From assembly GCA_002840975.1 (NCBI GenBank), contig PHDN01000021.1, positions 1 through 64,000 on the forward strand: 64,000 bases of DNA. The letters are read 5' to 3'. This DNA is from Bacteroidetes bacterium HGW-Bacteroidetes-16. Its GTDB lineage: Bacteria; Bacteroidota; Bacteroidia; Bacteroidales; F082. The notes beneath the pieces were generated by a model. That model made no database searches. It saw only the letters and a list, made by a program, of their open reading frames with translations, and was not told the origin of the DNA. How positions within the stretch are numbered: the stretch's first letter is position 1; the number at the start of each line of letters is the position of its first letter. Positions 26,173-34,713 of this stretch are shown piece after piece. The position numbers were made by a program, and so were the translations under genes.

Positions 26173-26725
26173 AAAATACTACGAGGGACTGACCTCCCTT
26201 AAAGAAGAAAAGCAGCTTTTAGAATGGCTGCGGACTTCTCCCGATGGAGACACTTATGCTGATGTTCTGGCACAGCTTGAGATAATGCTGCAACTGAATA
26301 CGGATATAAAGACCGATCCCGGATTTGATCAGCAGATTATTGCTGCTCTTCAGGTCGATCAGCCGATGAAAAACAGGTGGTTACAGACTTCTCGTCTTAC
26401 GGGCATTGCCGCTACTGTATTGGTGTTTCTGGCCGTGTGGATTGGCAGTGAACTATTGAAACCCACCGAGGTCTATGGCACTATCAACGATCCCAAACTT
26501 GCTTTTAACGAAACTACGCGGATTCTGGACAAGGTTTCCGGTGGGTTGAATAAAGGCCTCAAACCTGCTCAGCAATCCACTGAAAAGTTGGTGAAAGGGT
26601 TAGAAAAAGTAGAAAAAGCAATTGAAAAATCGAACCAACTCAACGAAGTCAATAAAGCCTCACAATACCTGAATTCATTTACACGGGTTTATATTAAACT
26701 CGGACATAAGAATAACAAAAATTAG
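26141..26725 (+). CDS. membrane protein, candidate anti-sigma factor
   Basis: A 194-residue protein with an acidic helical N-terminal part of about 80 residues (QLIEKYYEGLTSLKEEKQLL), one membrane helix (LTGIAATVLVFLAVWIGSEL, about 84-103) and a helical C-terminal part rich in Lys and coiled-coil-like (KLVKGLEKVEKAIEKSNQLN). The N-terminal helical region followed by one helix is the layout of anti-sigma factors. The segment EKYYEGLTSLKEEKQLLEWL also resembles the start of many Bacteroidota anti-sigma proteins. No zinc-binding HxxxCxxC motif is present. Function is inferred from its overlap with the ECF sigma gene. Confidence 0.65.
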   Translation: MQPQELNQLIEKYYEGLTSLKEEKQLLEWLRTSPDGDTYADVLAQLEIMLQLNTDIKTDPGFDQQIIAALQVDQPMKNRWLQTSRLTGIAATVLVFLAVWIGSELLKPTEVYGTINDPKLAFNETTRILDKVSGGLNKGLKPAQQSTEKLVKGLEKVEKAIEKSNQLNEVNKASQYLNSFTRVYIKLGHKNNKN

Positions 26726-26746
26726 TAACCATTAAATATTAAAACC

Positions 26747-27283
26747 ATGAAAAAGACCATTTTAATTACCGCATTGTTTTTATTAGCACTGATGCCAGCG
26801 ATACTCCAGGCACAGACGGCCATTGATAAACTTTATGACAAATATGCCGGCCAGGAAGGGTTTACCAGCATTAACATTTCACCCGGGATGTTTCAGATGC
26901 TGGGTAATCTGGACACCGATGACAGCACAGAGGAAGTAAAAAATGCCCAAAATGTGATGGAGCAGCTTAAAAGCCTTAAGATGTTGGTTTATGAACCTAA
27001 AGAAGGACAAAAATTCGACTTCATGTCAGAGGTCAGGAAAACAGTCAAACTGGGCGATTATGAAGAACTCATGGCCATTCGTGAGGAAAATTCCGATATC
27101 CGTTTTCTGGTGAAGAAAACCAAGGACGATCATATTTCAGAATTGCTGATGCTGGTGGACGATGATACCGAGGGACTGATCATGAGCATGACCGGGAACA
27201 TCGACATGAACACCATTTCAGATATAGGTAAATCGATGAATATGAAAGGAATGGAGAATCTGGATAAGCTAGATAAAAAATAA
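26747..27283 (+). CDS. DUF4252 domain-containing exported protein
   Basis: A 178-residue protein with a signal peptide (MKKTILITALFLLALMPAIL, cleavage after QAQ) and a DUF4252 domain (IDKLYDKYAGQEGFTSINIS through the acidic middle). Its function is unknown. The family is common in Bacteroidota next to ECF sigma factors. It lies 21 bases after the candidate anti-sigma gene, so it is the third gene of that operon and may be its target or sensor. The C terminus is a Met/Lys/Asp-rich helix (MNMKGMENLDKLDKK). Confidence 0.85.
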   Translation: MKKTILITALFLLALMPAILQAQTAIDKLYDKYAGQEGFTSINISPGMFQMLGNLDTDDSTEEVKNAQNVMEQLKSLKMLVYEPKEGQKFDFMSEVRKTVKLGDYEELMAIREENSDIRFLVKKTKDDHISELLMLVDDDTEGLIMSMTGNIDMNTISDIGKSMNMKGMENLDKLDKK

Positions 27284-27302
27284 CATTAGCAAATGATGTA
27301 AT

Positions 27303-27343
27303 AAAAAAAGGGGCTTGCGCAAACTGTGCAGACCCCTTTTTTT
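27303..27343. terminator. bidirectional terminator
   Basis: AAAAAAAGGGG pairs with CCCCTTTTTTT, with a further TTGCGCA/TGTGCAG pairing inside. It serves the DUF4252 gene on the plus strand and the thioredoxin-like gene on the minus strand, which converge here. Confidence 0.88.
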
Positions 27344-27362
27344 GTTTGGTTCGGTTTTTAAC

Positions 27363-27881
27363 TTATAAAAGTTTCTCGATTTCTACCGTTGTGGCAGCAT
27401 TGCTGGGTCTGGAAGCATTTGTATTTACAATATTGCCCTTGCGATCAACAAGTATATAGCGGGGAATCGTTCTTACATTCAGCAGTTGGTTGTATTCCTG
27501 ATGCACTTTTTGGCTGGCAAGGTAATGATCTCCGGTTATCTGTAGCTGTTTGATCATACCTTCCCATTTGGCTGCATCCTGATCAGAAGAAATGTAGATA
27601 AACACCACGTCTTTTCCTTTCAGTTGTTTTTTCATTGTCGCGGAGTGTGGCATTTCTCCCCGGCAAGGTCCACACCAGCTGGCCCAGAAGTCTACATAAA
27701 TTACTTTGCCTTTATATTTGGCCAGAATATCATTAAAACCCATGCCGGCATTGTCTGCGTCGCGTAGGTTTACCAAATGAGCACCTTCGGGAAGTGATTG
27801 TATTGCATTGGATTGTTGTGAAAAAGCGGTCATGCCCACTAACAATATGCCTACGGTAATAATTGATTTAAATGTTCGCAT
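27363..27881 (-). CDS. TlpA-like thioredoxin-fold protein
   Basis: A 172-residue exported protein with a signal peptide (ITVGILLVGMTAFSQQ) and a TlpA/ResA-like thioredoxin domain. The redox motif is VDFWASWCGPCRGEMP; the cis-Pro region is VRTIPRYILVDRKG. It should reduce or oxidise disulphides in the periplasm, possibly during cytochrome c or cell-envelope maturation. It is monocistronic with its own promoter. Confidence 0.9.
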   Translation of the reverse strand: MRTFKSIITVGILLVGMTAFSQQSNAIQSLPEGAHLVNLRDADNAGMGFNDILAKYKGKVIYVDFWASWCGPCRGEMPHSATMKKQLKGKDVVFIYISSDQDAAKWEGMIKQLQITGDHYLASQKVHQEYNQLLNVRTIPRYILVDRKGNIVNTNASRPSNAATTVEIEKLL

Positions 27882-27898
27882 TGTGATTCTTTTTTCTG

Positions 27899-27930
27899 CA
27901 AAAATAGCATCATTTGCATTGCTTGTGAAA
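27899..27930 (-). promoter_or_regulatory. promoter of the TlpA-like gene
   Basis: Minus strand TTTC (27927-27930), 20 bases, then TATTTTTGCA (27899-27906 core). The -7 box is perfect and the -33 has one mismatch. It lies 17 bases before the ATG. Confidence 0.5.
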
Positions 27931-28059
27931 TTTTAACACTATTTTAGAATTACTGTATATAAGCAGGGTATTGCGAATTGAATAAATGAAGCATTAAAAA
28001 GTGATTATTGAATGGAGAGTTAATGATTTGAAATCCAGATTAAAATGTTAAATGACCGA

Positions 28060-28716
28060 TTACTGTGTAAACACAAACTGAATCATATTCGCCCCCATTT
28101 CCAGTGCTTCATTTCTTTTTTCCGGTGAGTCGTGGTGGACTTGCACATCTTCCCATCCATCACCCAAATCGCATTCGAAATCATAAAAGCAAACTAACCT
28201 GTCACCGACAAACAACCCAAAACCCTGCGAGTCTTTGTTGTCGTGTTCATGGATTTTAGGCAATCCATCGGGGAAATTAAACTTCTGATGATAAATGGGA
28301 TGATTTAAAGGCAGTTCCACAAACTCCTGATCAGGAAACACCCTTTTCATCTCCCGGCGGATATAAATATCAAGACCATAATTATCAGAAATATGTAAAA
28401 AGCCTCCCGACATCAGGTACTTCCTCAGGTTCTCCACCTCCTCGGGTGTTAAAATAATGTTTCCGTGTCCGGTAATATGTACAAACGGATAATTAAATAA
28501 CTCGCTGCTTCCAATCGGAACAGTTGGAATATCCGTATTGATATTGGTATTAAGCCGGTCGTTACAGAATTTGACCAGGTTGGGCAACGAGGTGGGGTTG
28601 GCATACCAGTCGCCACCTCCATTGTACTTTACCAATGCAATGGAGACTTCCTGCGCACGGGTGGAATAAACAGTCAGGGCAATAAGGGTTATGATGATAT
28701 ATTTAAGAAATTTCAT
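28060..28716 (-). CDS. DUF4159 domain-containing exported protein
   Basis: A 218-residue protein with a signal peptide (FLKYIIITLIALTVYSTRAQ) and a DUF4159 domain, a class I glutamine-amidotransferase-like fold. Conserved pieces are VKYNGGGDWYANPTSLPNL, YPFVHITGHGNI and GGFLHISDNYG. Members in other organisms sit beside MoxR ATPases and von Willebrand domain proteins or carry predicted sugar-binding roles; the function is unknown. ATG 28716 is chosen because an upstream in-frame start would overlap rsmE by 40 bases. It lies eight bases after rsmE. Confidence 0.85.
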   Translation of the reverse strand: MKFLKYIIITLIALTVYSTRAQEVSIALVKYNGGGDWYANPTSLPNLVKFCNDRLNTNINTDIPTVPIGSSELFNYPFVHITGHGNIILTPEEVENLRKYLMSGGFLHISDNYGLDIYIRREMKRVFPDQEFVELPLNHPIYHQKFNFPDGLPKIHEHDNKDSQGFGLFVGDRLVCFYDFECDLGDGWEDVQVHHDSPEKRNEALEMGANMIQFVFTQ

Positions 28717-28724
28717 TAGCAAGT

Positions 28725-29435
28725 TTATGTATTCAATAGATTGATTACGTGAATGGTATGACATGCTGCTATGCCGGCAGTTTCGGTCCTTAGCCTGGCA
28801 GGTCCCAGTTTAGCCGGAATAAATCCCTGTTGTTTGGCTGCTTCCACTTCTTCATGGCTGAAATCGCCTTCAGGGCCAATCAGCACCAGCGTGTTCTTGT
28901 TTGGTTTGCACAATTGAGCAAGTTCCTGCGTCACGTCTTTATCAATAAAGGCAATAAATTTATCCCCTTCAAAGCGTTGTGTAATAAAGGAATTAAACTT
29001 TTTAGGTTCATGCAGCTCAGGCAGCCGGCTTTTTAGCGATTGCTTCATGGCTGCCACCAGTACTTTTTCAAGTCTGTCGGGCTTTACATCGCGCCTTTCC
29101 GAGTGAAATGTGATGATGGGGGTGAGGCTGTCTACACCCATTTCGGTGACTTTCTCCAGAAACCACTCAAAACGGTTGATGTTCTTGGTGGGTGCTACGG
29201 CCAGATGGATTTGGAAGTTCCTGATGTCATCCCCGCTCCTTTCGTTCATTACCTCAACCAGACATCCTTTTGCATTGCCATCGATAATCTCACATTCATA
29301 AAACATACCCTTTCCGTCGGTGGTGGTTATTACCTCACCAATCTGTTTTCGTAACACCCTAATCAGGTGCTTCGACTCTTCTTCATCCAGTTTAAACTGC
29401 GGTTTCTGAAGTTGAGGTGTGTAAAATAAATTCAT
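28725..29435 (-). CDS. rsmE: 16S rRNA m3U1498 methyltransferase
   Basis: A 236-residue SPOUT-class methyltransferase that methylates N3 of U1498 in 16S rRNA. It has the N-terminal PUA-like domain (DEEESKHLIRVLRKQIGE) and the trefoil-knot C terminus with LVLIGPEGDFSHEEVEAA and LGPARLRTETAGIAA, which bind SAM. Length is as in E. coli. ATG 29435 is preferred over an in-frame TTG at 29447. It lies between a T9SS gene and DUF4159. Confidence 0.95.
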   Translation of the reverse strand: MNLFYTPQLQKPQFKLDEEESKHLIRVLRKQIGEVITTTDGKGMFYECEIIDGNAKGCLVEVMNERSGDDIRNFQIHLAVAPTKNINRFEWFLEKVTEMGVDSLTPIITFHSERRDVKPDRLEKVLVAAMKQSLKSRLPELHEPKKFNSFITQRFEGDKFIAFIDKDVTQELAQLCKPNKNTLVLIGPEGDFSHEEVEAAKQQGFIPAKLGPARLRTETAGIAACHTIHVINLLNT

Positions 29436-29452
29436 ATCGGCGGCCAAAGGAT

Positions 29453-32356
29453 TTATCTGACAATGATGACTTTATGAGTAGCTGATTTCCCGATTCCGGA
29501 GGTAAGGATGAGATAAATCCCCGGTGCATACTGGCTGCTTTCATTCAATAAAATTTCGCCTGGGCCATTTACAGGTTTGCTCATCAACTTTTGGCCCATC
29601 TGGTTGAGCAGTTCAACCTGATGGATGCCTGATTTCTCAGGAACCAACACATGGATGACGCCATTGGATGGATTTGGGAAAATATGAACATCTGAAATAG
29701 CTGGTTGTTGATCAACTCCAACGGTCTGCGAAATGGATACGTTGTCGATGAGGATGGCATTACCATAAAAGCTGTAGGTTTCGAAAGCGATTTTAATGTT
29801 CGGCATTCCCAGCCAGGCGTCGAGATTGATCACGTTACACTCACTTCCCCAGCCGTCACCACACCAATCGGAGGCCACTTGTGGGAAGAAAGGATCGGTG
29901 GTTGGTTCGTGGGTGGCAAAATTACCTGAACCGTCTTCACCCATGGCTTTTAGCCGGGTCCAGGTTTCGCCACAATCAGCCGACAGGTATACAATCAGCG
30001 AATCGGTAGCAGGAACGGCTGTATTTTGAGCATAGGCATGTTGGAATTCAAGATAAGCATTGGTCATTCCTTCCAGGTTAAATGGAGGGGAGATGAGCCG
30101 GTCGCGTTGCCCGATGGCCATGTAGTCGCGGAAATTTACACCTGCAGCTGTATGACCGGGACTGTTTCCACCAATGGTAAATAGTTCCCAGGTTATGCTG
30201 TGGTCCGGGTTCTCAATTTCCCAGTTGTTTCTCTCAAAACCATTGTATTCAAAATCTTCAGCAAACCAGGGTTGATAACCTCCGGCAGATATCATATCGA
30301 ATTCTGTCAGTGTGGACGACCCATTCAGGTTGGTAGCGGTGAGTGTAACGGCATAGTCGTTGGCCTCATTGAATTCCACTTCCGGGTGTTGGCTGTAGGG
30401 ATCGGTTCCATTGATAAAAGTAACGGTAGAGGGATCGAACTGCCATTCCCATTGGATGGGACTGTACAGGCTTAAATCGGTAAAGCTTACCGGTTGATTG
30501 ACACAAACTTTCTCAAGATCGGCAGAAAAACTGATTTCAGGAAGGATGGAAGAGCTTACCGTGATAAACTGTTGTTTGGTAACCACATCCGTTCCCAACA
30601 CATTGGAAGCGGTAAGGGTCACAGTAAAAGTACCTTCGTTTGGATAGACAATATTTTGAGGGTTTTGGTCGCTGGAGGTTGAAGGAACACCGCCTTCAAA
30701 TTCCCATTGCCATTCGGAAGGAACGCCAATGGTGAGGTCAGTAAAGTTGACGCTTTCACCGGTGGGAATAATGGTTTCATCCGATGTAAAATCGGCCACA
30801 GGAGAAAAGGAGGGTTTCACCATGGCCCACCAGGTTCCCCAGGTATCGCTACCCTGTGGGATCATGGCAAATTCCTGTAAAGCCCAAAAGTCGATGTCGT
30901 TTTCGGGATCCACGCAAGTGGCCGAATAGTCACCCCAACGGTTGCGGTCGCCTCCATATGTTTTGTAATACGGCGCTTCGCCTTCCTTGTACTGGTAATA
31001 GGTACGCATGGAGTTGGGTTCGTCGTAATAGGCTTTAAATGAATATCCTGCACCGGCATATTGGGTACTTGAAAATACATTGTGCCCGATCATGACATCT
31101 TCGTTGGCGTTTACCGCGATGGATGGAAAGGCAAATGAAAATGTGTTCGACTGATCCTCAATGCGGCCGTGTTCAAGAATCACCCCATCGGTGTCAAGTT
31201 CCCACCATTGCACAGCGCAACGTTGTGGGTCGCCTGCCGGAAGAAACACATGGTGCACCGCCCATAGTTTGTTGTTGCGGAAAATAACGGTTTCCATGCG
31301 CGCGTCCACTGAGTTTATCAACTGCGAGGAGCCCATCTGAGGCAAAAAATTACCATAATCGCCTCCCCATCCCGACCAGGGTTCTGGTATTCCTATGTCG
31401 CCCTGGTATTCAAAAACCGGATTGTTGAGCTCGCCACTGAGTTTAAATTTCTTGATGTATCCGTATCCGTTTTGATTGCCATCACCGGTGGCAATAAGGT
31501 ACTGATCTTCAGTTTCATTATCGTAAGTAACCGATGGCACCAGGGTAAAACCTTCGTAGGTGGAAAATCGGGTAAAATTGATGTCTTCATCGCCATTGTA
31601 GGCAGCCATCTTATCAAAAACAAACACTGTGCGGTAATAATCGCCACCAAACATGTTTCCACTTACGGTGATCCATTTTTTGTTGAAACCAATGCTGGGA
31701 TAATCAAACCAGGCGATATTGGAGGCATCGGTATCAACCCAGTAAAAGTTCCAGTCGCCCATGGGATCCGACGAGGTGCTTACACCAATGTACAACTTCG
31801 ATTCATTTACGTTGGAGCCACTGGGAGTGGTCATAATCCAACGGTCGTTGTAGGGATCGTAAAGTATTTTAGGATCAAAAGTACCGGAGGTGCCGGGAAG
31901 TGGTCTCCAGAAATTTCCCAAAGCGGTGGTCATCAATACATTGCCCTCTTTGTCCTGAATGCGGACTTCCGTATTCAGGGTGGTCATCAGGTGGTTGGGG
32001 CCGGCTGCGCCATTCACATCCGGAGGAATCGACCGTTGGTTATCCTCCAGTGAGAGAAAGTTTTTTGTAGGTGTAGGCGACATTTCCCGGCTAACGGGTT
32101 TACTTGCTTTCTGTTGTGAAGGCGCTTCCTGAAAGATGATGCGGTCGGGATTGGTTTTAAAATCAGGTGCTTTCCAGTTTTTGTTGGGAGTTTTTATCCC
32201 TGAAAAGTTGCTGTAGTCAGTGATGGTGTCCAGCGCCATGGCACCTACGTTTACCGTAGCGCCTTTGATGGCTTTTCCGGCTTCACCTTGATAGCTTTGC
32301 GCTGAAAGAGAGGCGCTTAACACAATAAATAGGGTAACAAAAGATATAATCCGCAT
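29453..32356 (-). CDS. T9SS-secreted PKD-domain protein
   Basis: A 967-residue secreted protein. A signal peptide (MRIISFVTLFIVLSASLSAQ) is followed by a large domain (about 80-500) with beta-propeller-like features (DPYNDRWIMTTPSGSNVNES). Two PKD-type domains come next (PVADFTSDETIIPTGESVNF and the region from ISFSADLEKVCVNQPVSFTD). A beta-sandwich (MAM/jelly-roll-like) stretch follows, and at the end a type A T9SS sorting domain (ISDVHIFPNPSNGVIHVLVP ... APGIYLILTSG). It should be exported by the type IX system and bound to the cell surface or released. The propeller region could be a peptidase or adhesin; no catalytic motif was recognised. Confidence 0.88.
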   Translation of the reverse strand: MRIISFVTLFIVLSASLSAQSYQGEAGKAIKGATVNVGAMALDTITDYSNFSGIKTPNKNWKAPDFKTNPDRIIFQEAPSQQKASKPVSREMSPTPTKNFLSLEDNQRSIPPDVNGAAGPNHLMTTLNTEVRIQDKEGNVLMTTALGNFWRPLPGTSGTFDPKILYDPYNDRWIMTTPSGSNVNESKLYIGVSTSSDPMGDWNFYWVDTDASNIAWFDYPSIGFNKKWITVSGNMFGGDYYRTVFVFDKMAAYNGDEDINFTRFSTYEGFTLVPSVTYDNETEDQYLIATGDGNQNGYGYIKKFKLSGELNNPVFEYQGDIGIPEPWSGWGGDYGNFLPQMGSSQLINSVDARMETVIFRNNKLWAVHHVFLPAGDPQRCAVQWWELDTDGVILEHGRIEDQSNTFSFAFPSIAVNANEDVMIGHNVFSSTQYAGAGYSFKAYYDEPNSMRTYYQYKEGEAPYYKTYGGDRNRWGDYSATCVDPENDIDFWALQEFAMIPQGSDTWGTWWAMVKPSFSPVADFTSDETIIPTGESVNFTDLTIGVPSEWQWEFEGGVPSTSSDQNPQNIVYPNEGTFTVTLTASNVLGTDVVTKQQFITVSSSILPEISFSADLEKVCVNQPVSFTDLSLYSPIQWEWQFDPSTVTFINGTDPYSQHPEVEFNEANDYAVTLTATNLNGSSTLTEFDMISAGGYQPWFAEDFEYNGFERNNWEIENPDHSITWELFTIGGNSPGHTAAGVNFRDYMAIGQRDRLISPPFNLEGMTNAYLEFQHAYAQNTAVPATDSLIVYLSADCGETWTRLKAMGEDGSGNFATHEPTTDPFFPQVASDWCGDGWGSECNVINLDAWLGMPNIKIAFETYSFYGNAILIDNVSISQTVGVDQQPAISDVHIFPNPSNGVIHVLVPEKSGIHQVELLNQMGQKLMSKPVNGPGEILLNESSQYAPGIYLILTSGIGKSATHKVIIVR

Positions 32357-32392
32357 GGTGATAGTACTAAGTGATTGATAGAATACCGGATG

Positions 32393-32400
32393 CAAATATA
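32393..32400 (-). promoter_or_regulatory. -7 element before the T9SS PKD gene
   Basis: TATATTTGCA on the minus strand matches TAnnTTTG, 36 bases before the ATG. No -33 match is seen, the region upstream being G-rich. Confidence 0.4.
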
Positions 32401-32488
32401 GTATTTTGTTGGTTGTGGGGGGAAAGAGGAAAGTCGACTGCCTGCCGGATTTTTAGCCGACATATTCACTATCAAGTCTCTACCCTAA

Positions 32489-34138
32489 TTAATTGCTTGT
32501 TCCCATTTTAGCCCTAACCACCTCAATCCCTTTATCCATTACAACATCCTGGTTGTTTAGTATTTGGGTGATGGTTGGGTAAAGGGTGATATCGGGTTGG
32601 ACGCCAAATTTTACAAATGGTTTACCGCTGTATGGGAATTTGCATCTTCTCGTACAAATACGGGCGATGATATCACCGGATAAATCTTCAACCATCAAGG
32701 GTGCCCCGGTGGATCCTCCGGTTGGAATCCCAATGAGTTGCGGGCGGTCCTGGATTTCATACAACATAATCAGAAAATCCTCTGCAGCCGAAAATGTGTA
32801 CTCACCAATAAGGATTACCACCGGGCACGTAATGCGTTCAATGGTATCCGATATGCGAATTGTGTCAGCATCCTCCTGACGATACACGTTATTTTCGTAA
32901 TAAGGTTTGTATTCATCATACCCAAACCCCATGGCTTTGTATACTGCATCACTTTTTCGGGTTTCGCCGGCCAAACCAAGGAAATAATTTTGTTTGATCA
33001 TCCTTTGAATCAGTGAATAGGCTACCCGTGTTGATCCACCACCATTGTGCCTGATATCCACGACAAGCCCATTGGCTTTAAGCAATTGGGGCATAATCTG
33101 CTCAATTTGTTCAATGGTTTCCTCTTCCGGGTAAAATCGTGTAACCGAAAGCAGGGCAATGCTGTCGTCGGTGTATGTAAGGTTCAGGTTGTCAGTATAT
33201 TTTGGTGTTGCTCCCATCATCTGATATTTCTCACGTCCCTCATTGTCGTATCGGGTAGATTCTCCGTTACGTTCAATCTGCACAGTTTTATCTTCTCCCA
33301 TTGAATTCCGGAAGGTCATGGTTAGTGGTTGCGACTTAAGTCCATAAGGAAAAGAACTGGTGCCTATCATCCACTTGTTTGCCTCCGTAGATGCCGAAAT
33401 ATACGGCAACACCTCTTCTTCCATGTATTGTTTGGTGGGCTTTCCTTCTAACTTCACAATTTCCGCACCCAATTCCAGTTCGTTTTTCAGGGTTTCACGA
33501 TAGCTTTTGATGTAAATTTTTTCTCCAACAGAAACCAGACTCAAAGGGGCATAGTCGCAGTAAATACCAAACTTACCCGTGTTTAAAAACTGTGAATGAC
33601 CATCATTTAATTTGGCGGCAAACCAACTCAGTAATCGGGAAAATTCATAATCGTTTTTAGTGTCGAGTGCCTTTGGTATGGTAGCCTGATAAAGACTGTC
33701 CCAGCTAAAGCTCAGTAAATCATAGTTTGCAAAGTTGTATTTTGCCTCACTCCAGAATAAACTCAAAGTATAGATTTTCTGCTCATCGGTCATCTTATTT
33801 GGAAGATCATGAACTCCAACGATTTCTGTAAATGCGGTATCGGTCTGATTCAAGATCACCACAAACCGGATGGTATCGCGGTTGTGCAGCTGAAAAGTGA
33901 TTGAATCCATATCGGTGATAAACCTGACTTCCTGGGTTTCTTCGTTATTGTTGAAATAAATTTCAAGCCTGTCGGGATTCAAATCAGGCGAAATTCTCCA
34001 ATCAGTACCTGTTCCGTTTAATTGGCGGGTAATAATTTCCTGACCTGAAAGCAAATAATGCTGCGACATCATGATGTTTGGTGTCAACATGGCAGTAAGC
34101 AAAACAACATGGAGGAAGAGTTTTAATAGGATTTTCAT
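32489..34138 (-). CDS. S41 family peptidase
   Basis: A 549-residue exported protein with a signal sequence (ILLKLFLHVVLLTAMLTPNI). An N-terminal region is followed by a tail-specific-protease-like domain. NDGHSQFLNTGKF holds the conserved His/Ser block; LVVDIRHNGGGSTRVAYSLI is the substrate-cradle strand; LIGEYTFSAAEDFLIMLYEI contains the catalytic Ser. The following IGIPTGGSTGAP is typical of tricorn-like Bacteroidota S41 enzymes; the Lys of CtpA-type enzymes is not evident. A PDZ-like piece may lie around YIKSYRETLKNELELGAEIV. It probably cleaves peptides in the periplasm or outside. The substrate is unknown. Confidence 0.85.
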   Translation of the reverse strand: MKILLKLFLHVVLLTAMLTPNIMMSQHYLLSGQEIITRQLNGTGTDWRISPDLNPDRLEIYFNNNEETQEVRFITDMDSITFQLHNRDTIRFVVILNQTDTAFTEIVGVHDLPNKMTDEQKIYTLSLFWSEAKYNFANYDLLSFSWDSLYQATIPKALDTKNDYEFSRLLSWFAAKLNDGHSQFLNTGKFGIYCDYAPLSLVSVGEKIYIKSYRETLKNELELGAEIVKLEGKPTKQYMEEEVLPYISASTEANKWMIGTSSFPYGLKSQPLTMTFRNSMGEDKTVQIERNGESTRYDNEGREKYQMMGATPKYTDNLNLTYTDDSIALLSVTRFYPEEETIEQIEQIMPQLLKANGLVVDIRHNGGGSTRVAYSLIQRMIKQNYFLGLAGETRKSDAVYKAMGFGYDEYKPYYENNVYRQEDADTIRISDTIERITCPVVILIGEYTFSAAEDFLIMLYEIQDRPQLIGIPTGGSTGAPLMVEDLSGDIIARICTRRCKFPYSGKPFVKFGVQPDITLYPTITQILNNQDVVMDKGIEVVRAKMGTSN

Positions 34139-34516
34139 CGATTGAGTGGGTTTTTGTATTTAATCTGGGTGCCGGTGATTTTATATTTAAATGGTTGTTA
34201 TTCTGATGCGTATATTTAACAGGAGGCCAGAAAAGAGTAGGTTTGTTAGTTTTTTTAGAAGCCAGGAAATATTTTTCCCAATGAGGCTATAAAGCTAACA
34301 ATAATTTGAATTGCAAAAAATTTGCATAAAATATTCTACAACCGTTCCAACACTACCGCCTCATAGCCCAGTAAATCCAGAAAATTGTGTTGTGTCCGGT
34401 CGTTGAAACTGATGTATATGTTGAGCAGTACTTTCCAATGGGTATTTCGGGGCAATGCGATGATTTTTTTTTGTGAAGTAAATGATACCCGACATCCATT
34501 TGTCAAACGTTCATTC
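34139..34516. other. intergenic, possible degraded gene remnant
   Basis: About 380 bases between the S41 gene and the cyd terminator. A 65-codon minus-strand frame (34336-34533) begins inside the terminator and ends HNFLDLLGYEAVVLERL, reminiscent of the C terminus of GH13-type glycosidases. It has no start region of its own and is more likely a remnant than a gene. Confidence 0.35.
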
Positions 34517-34545
34517 AAAAAAACCCCCGGCATGGTAGCCGGGGT
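34517..34545 (-). terminator. rho-independent terminator of the cyd operon
   Basis: Minus strand ACCCCGGC/GCCGGGGG stem with a six-base loop, followed by seven T. It lies about 30 bases after the stop of the 35-codon frame, which places that frame inside the cyd transcript. Confidence 0.88.
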
Positions 34546-34575
34546 AAGTTTAAAAATGAATTAGTCAAGGGGCAA

Positions 34576-34683
34576 TTAAGCCTCGGTTCGATCCAGTTTC
34601 TTTAATGCATACCGGACCATTTTGTAGCTAAACCAGATAAAAACCGGCCAGCTGATCAACCACAATATTTCTTTTAAATACAT
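34576..34683 (-). CDS. 35-residue membrane peptide, candidate bd oxidase small subunit
   Basis: A 35-codon frame (ATG 34683, TAA at 34576) between cydB and the operon terminator, 30 bases after the cydB stop. It starts MYLKEILWLISWPVFIWFSY, a single Trp/Ile-rich membrane helix, and ends with a basic-charged tail (YALKKLDRTEA). Cytochrome bd oxidases of Proteobacteria and Firmicutes have single-helix accessory subunits of 30-40 residues (CydX, CydS, CydH) often encoded right after cydB. This peptide matches in position, size and topology but is not similar in sequence. Function is inferred from context alone. A chance frame is possible but less likely given the helix and the terminator behind it. 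Confidence 0.6.
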   Translation of the reverse strand: MYLKEILWLISWPVFIWFSYKMVRYALKKLDRTEA

Positions 34684-34713
34684 TTCTCTGTTTTTTAAGG
34701 TGAATAAAATCAA

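Noticed and set aside
31472-32053. 193-codon plus-strand frame opposite the T9SS PKD gene
   Set aside because: Antisense shadow without signal peptide, family or promoter.
34581-34600. GGTTCGATCC-like tRNA T-loop
   Set aside because: No cloverleaf can be drawn around it; the bases are codons at the end of the 35-codon frame after cydB.
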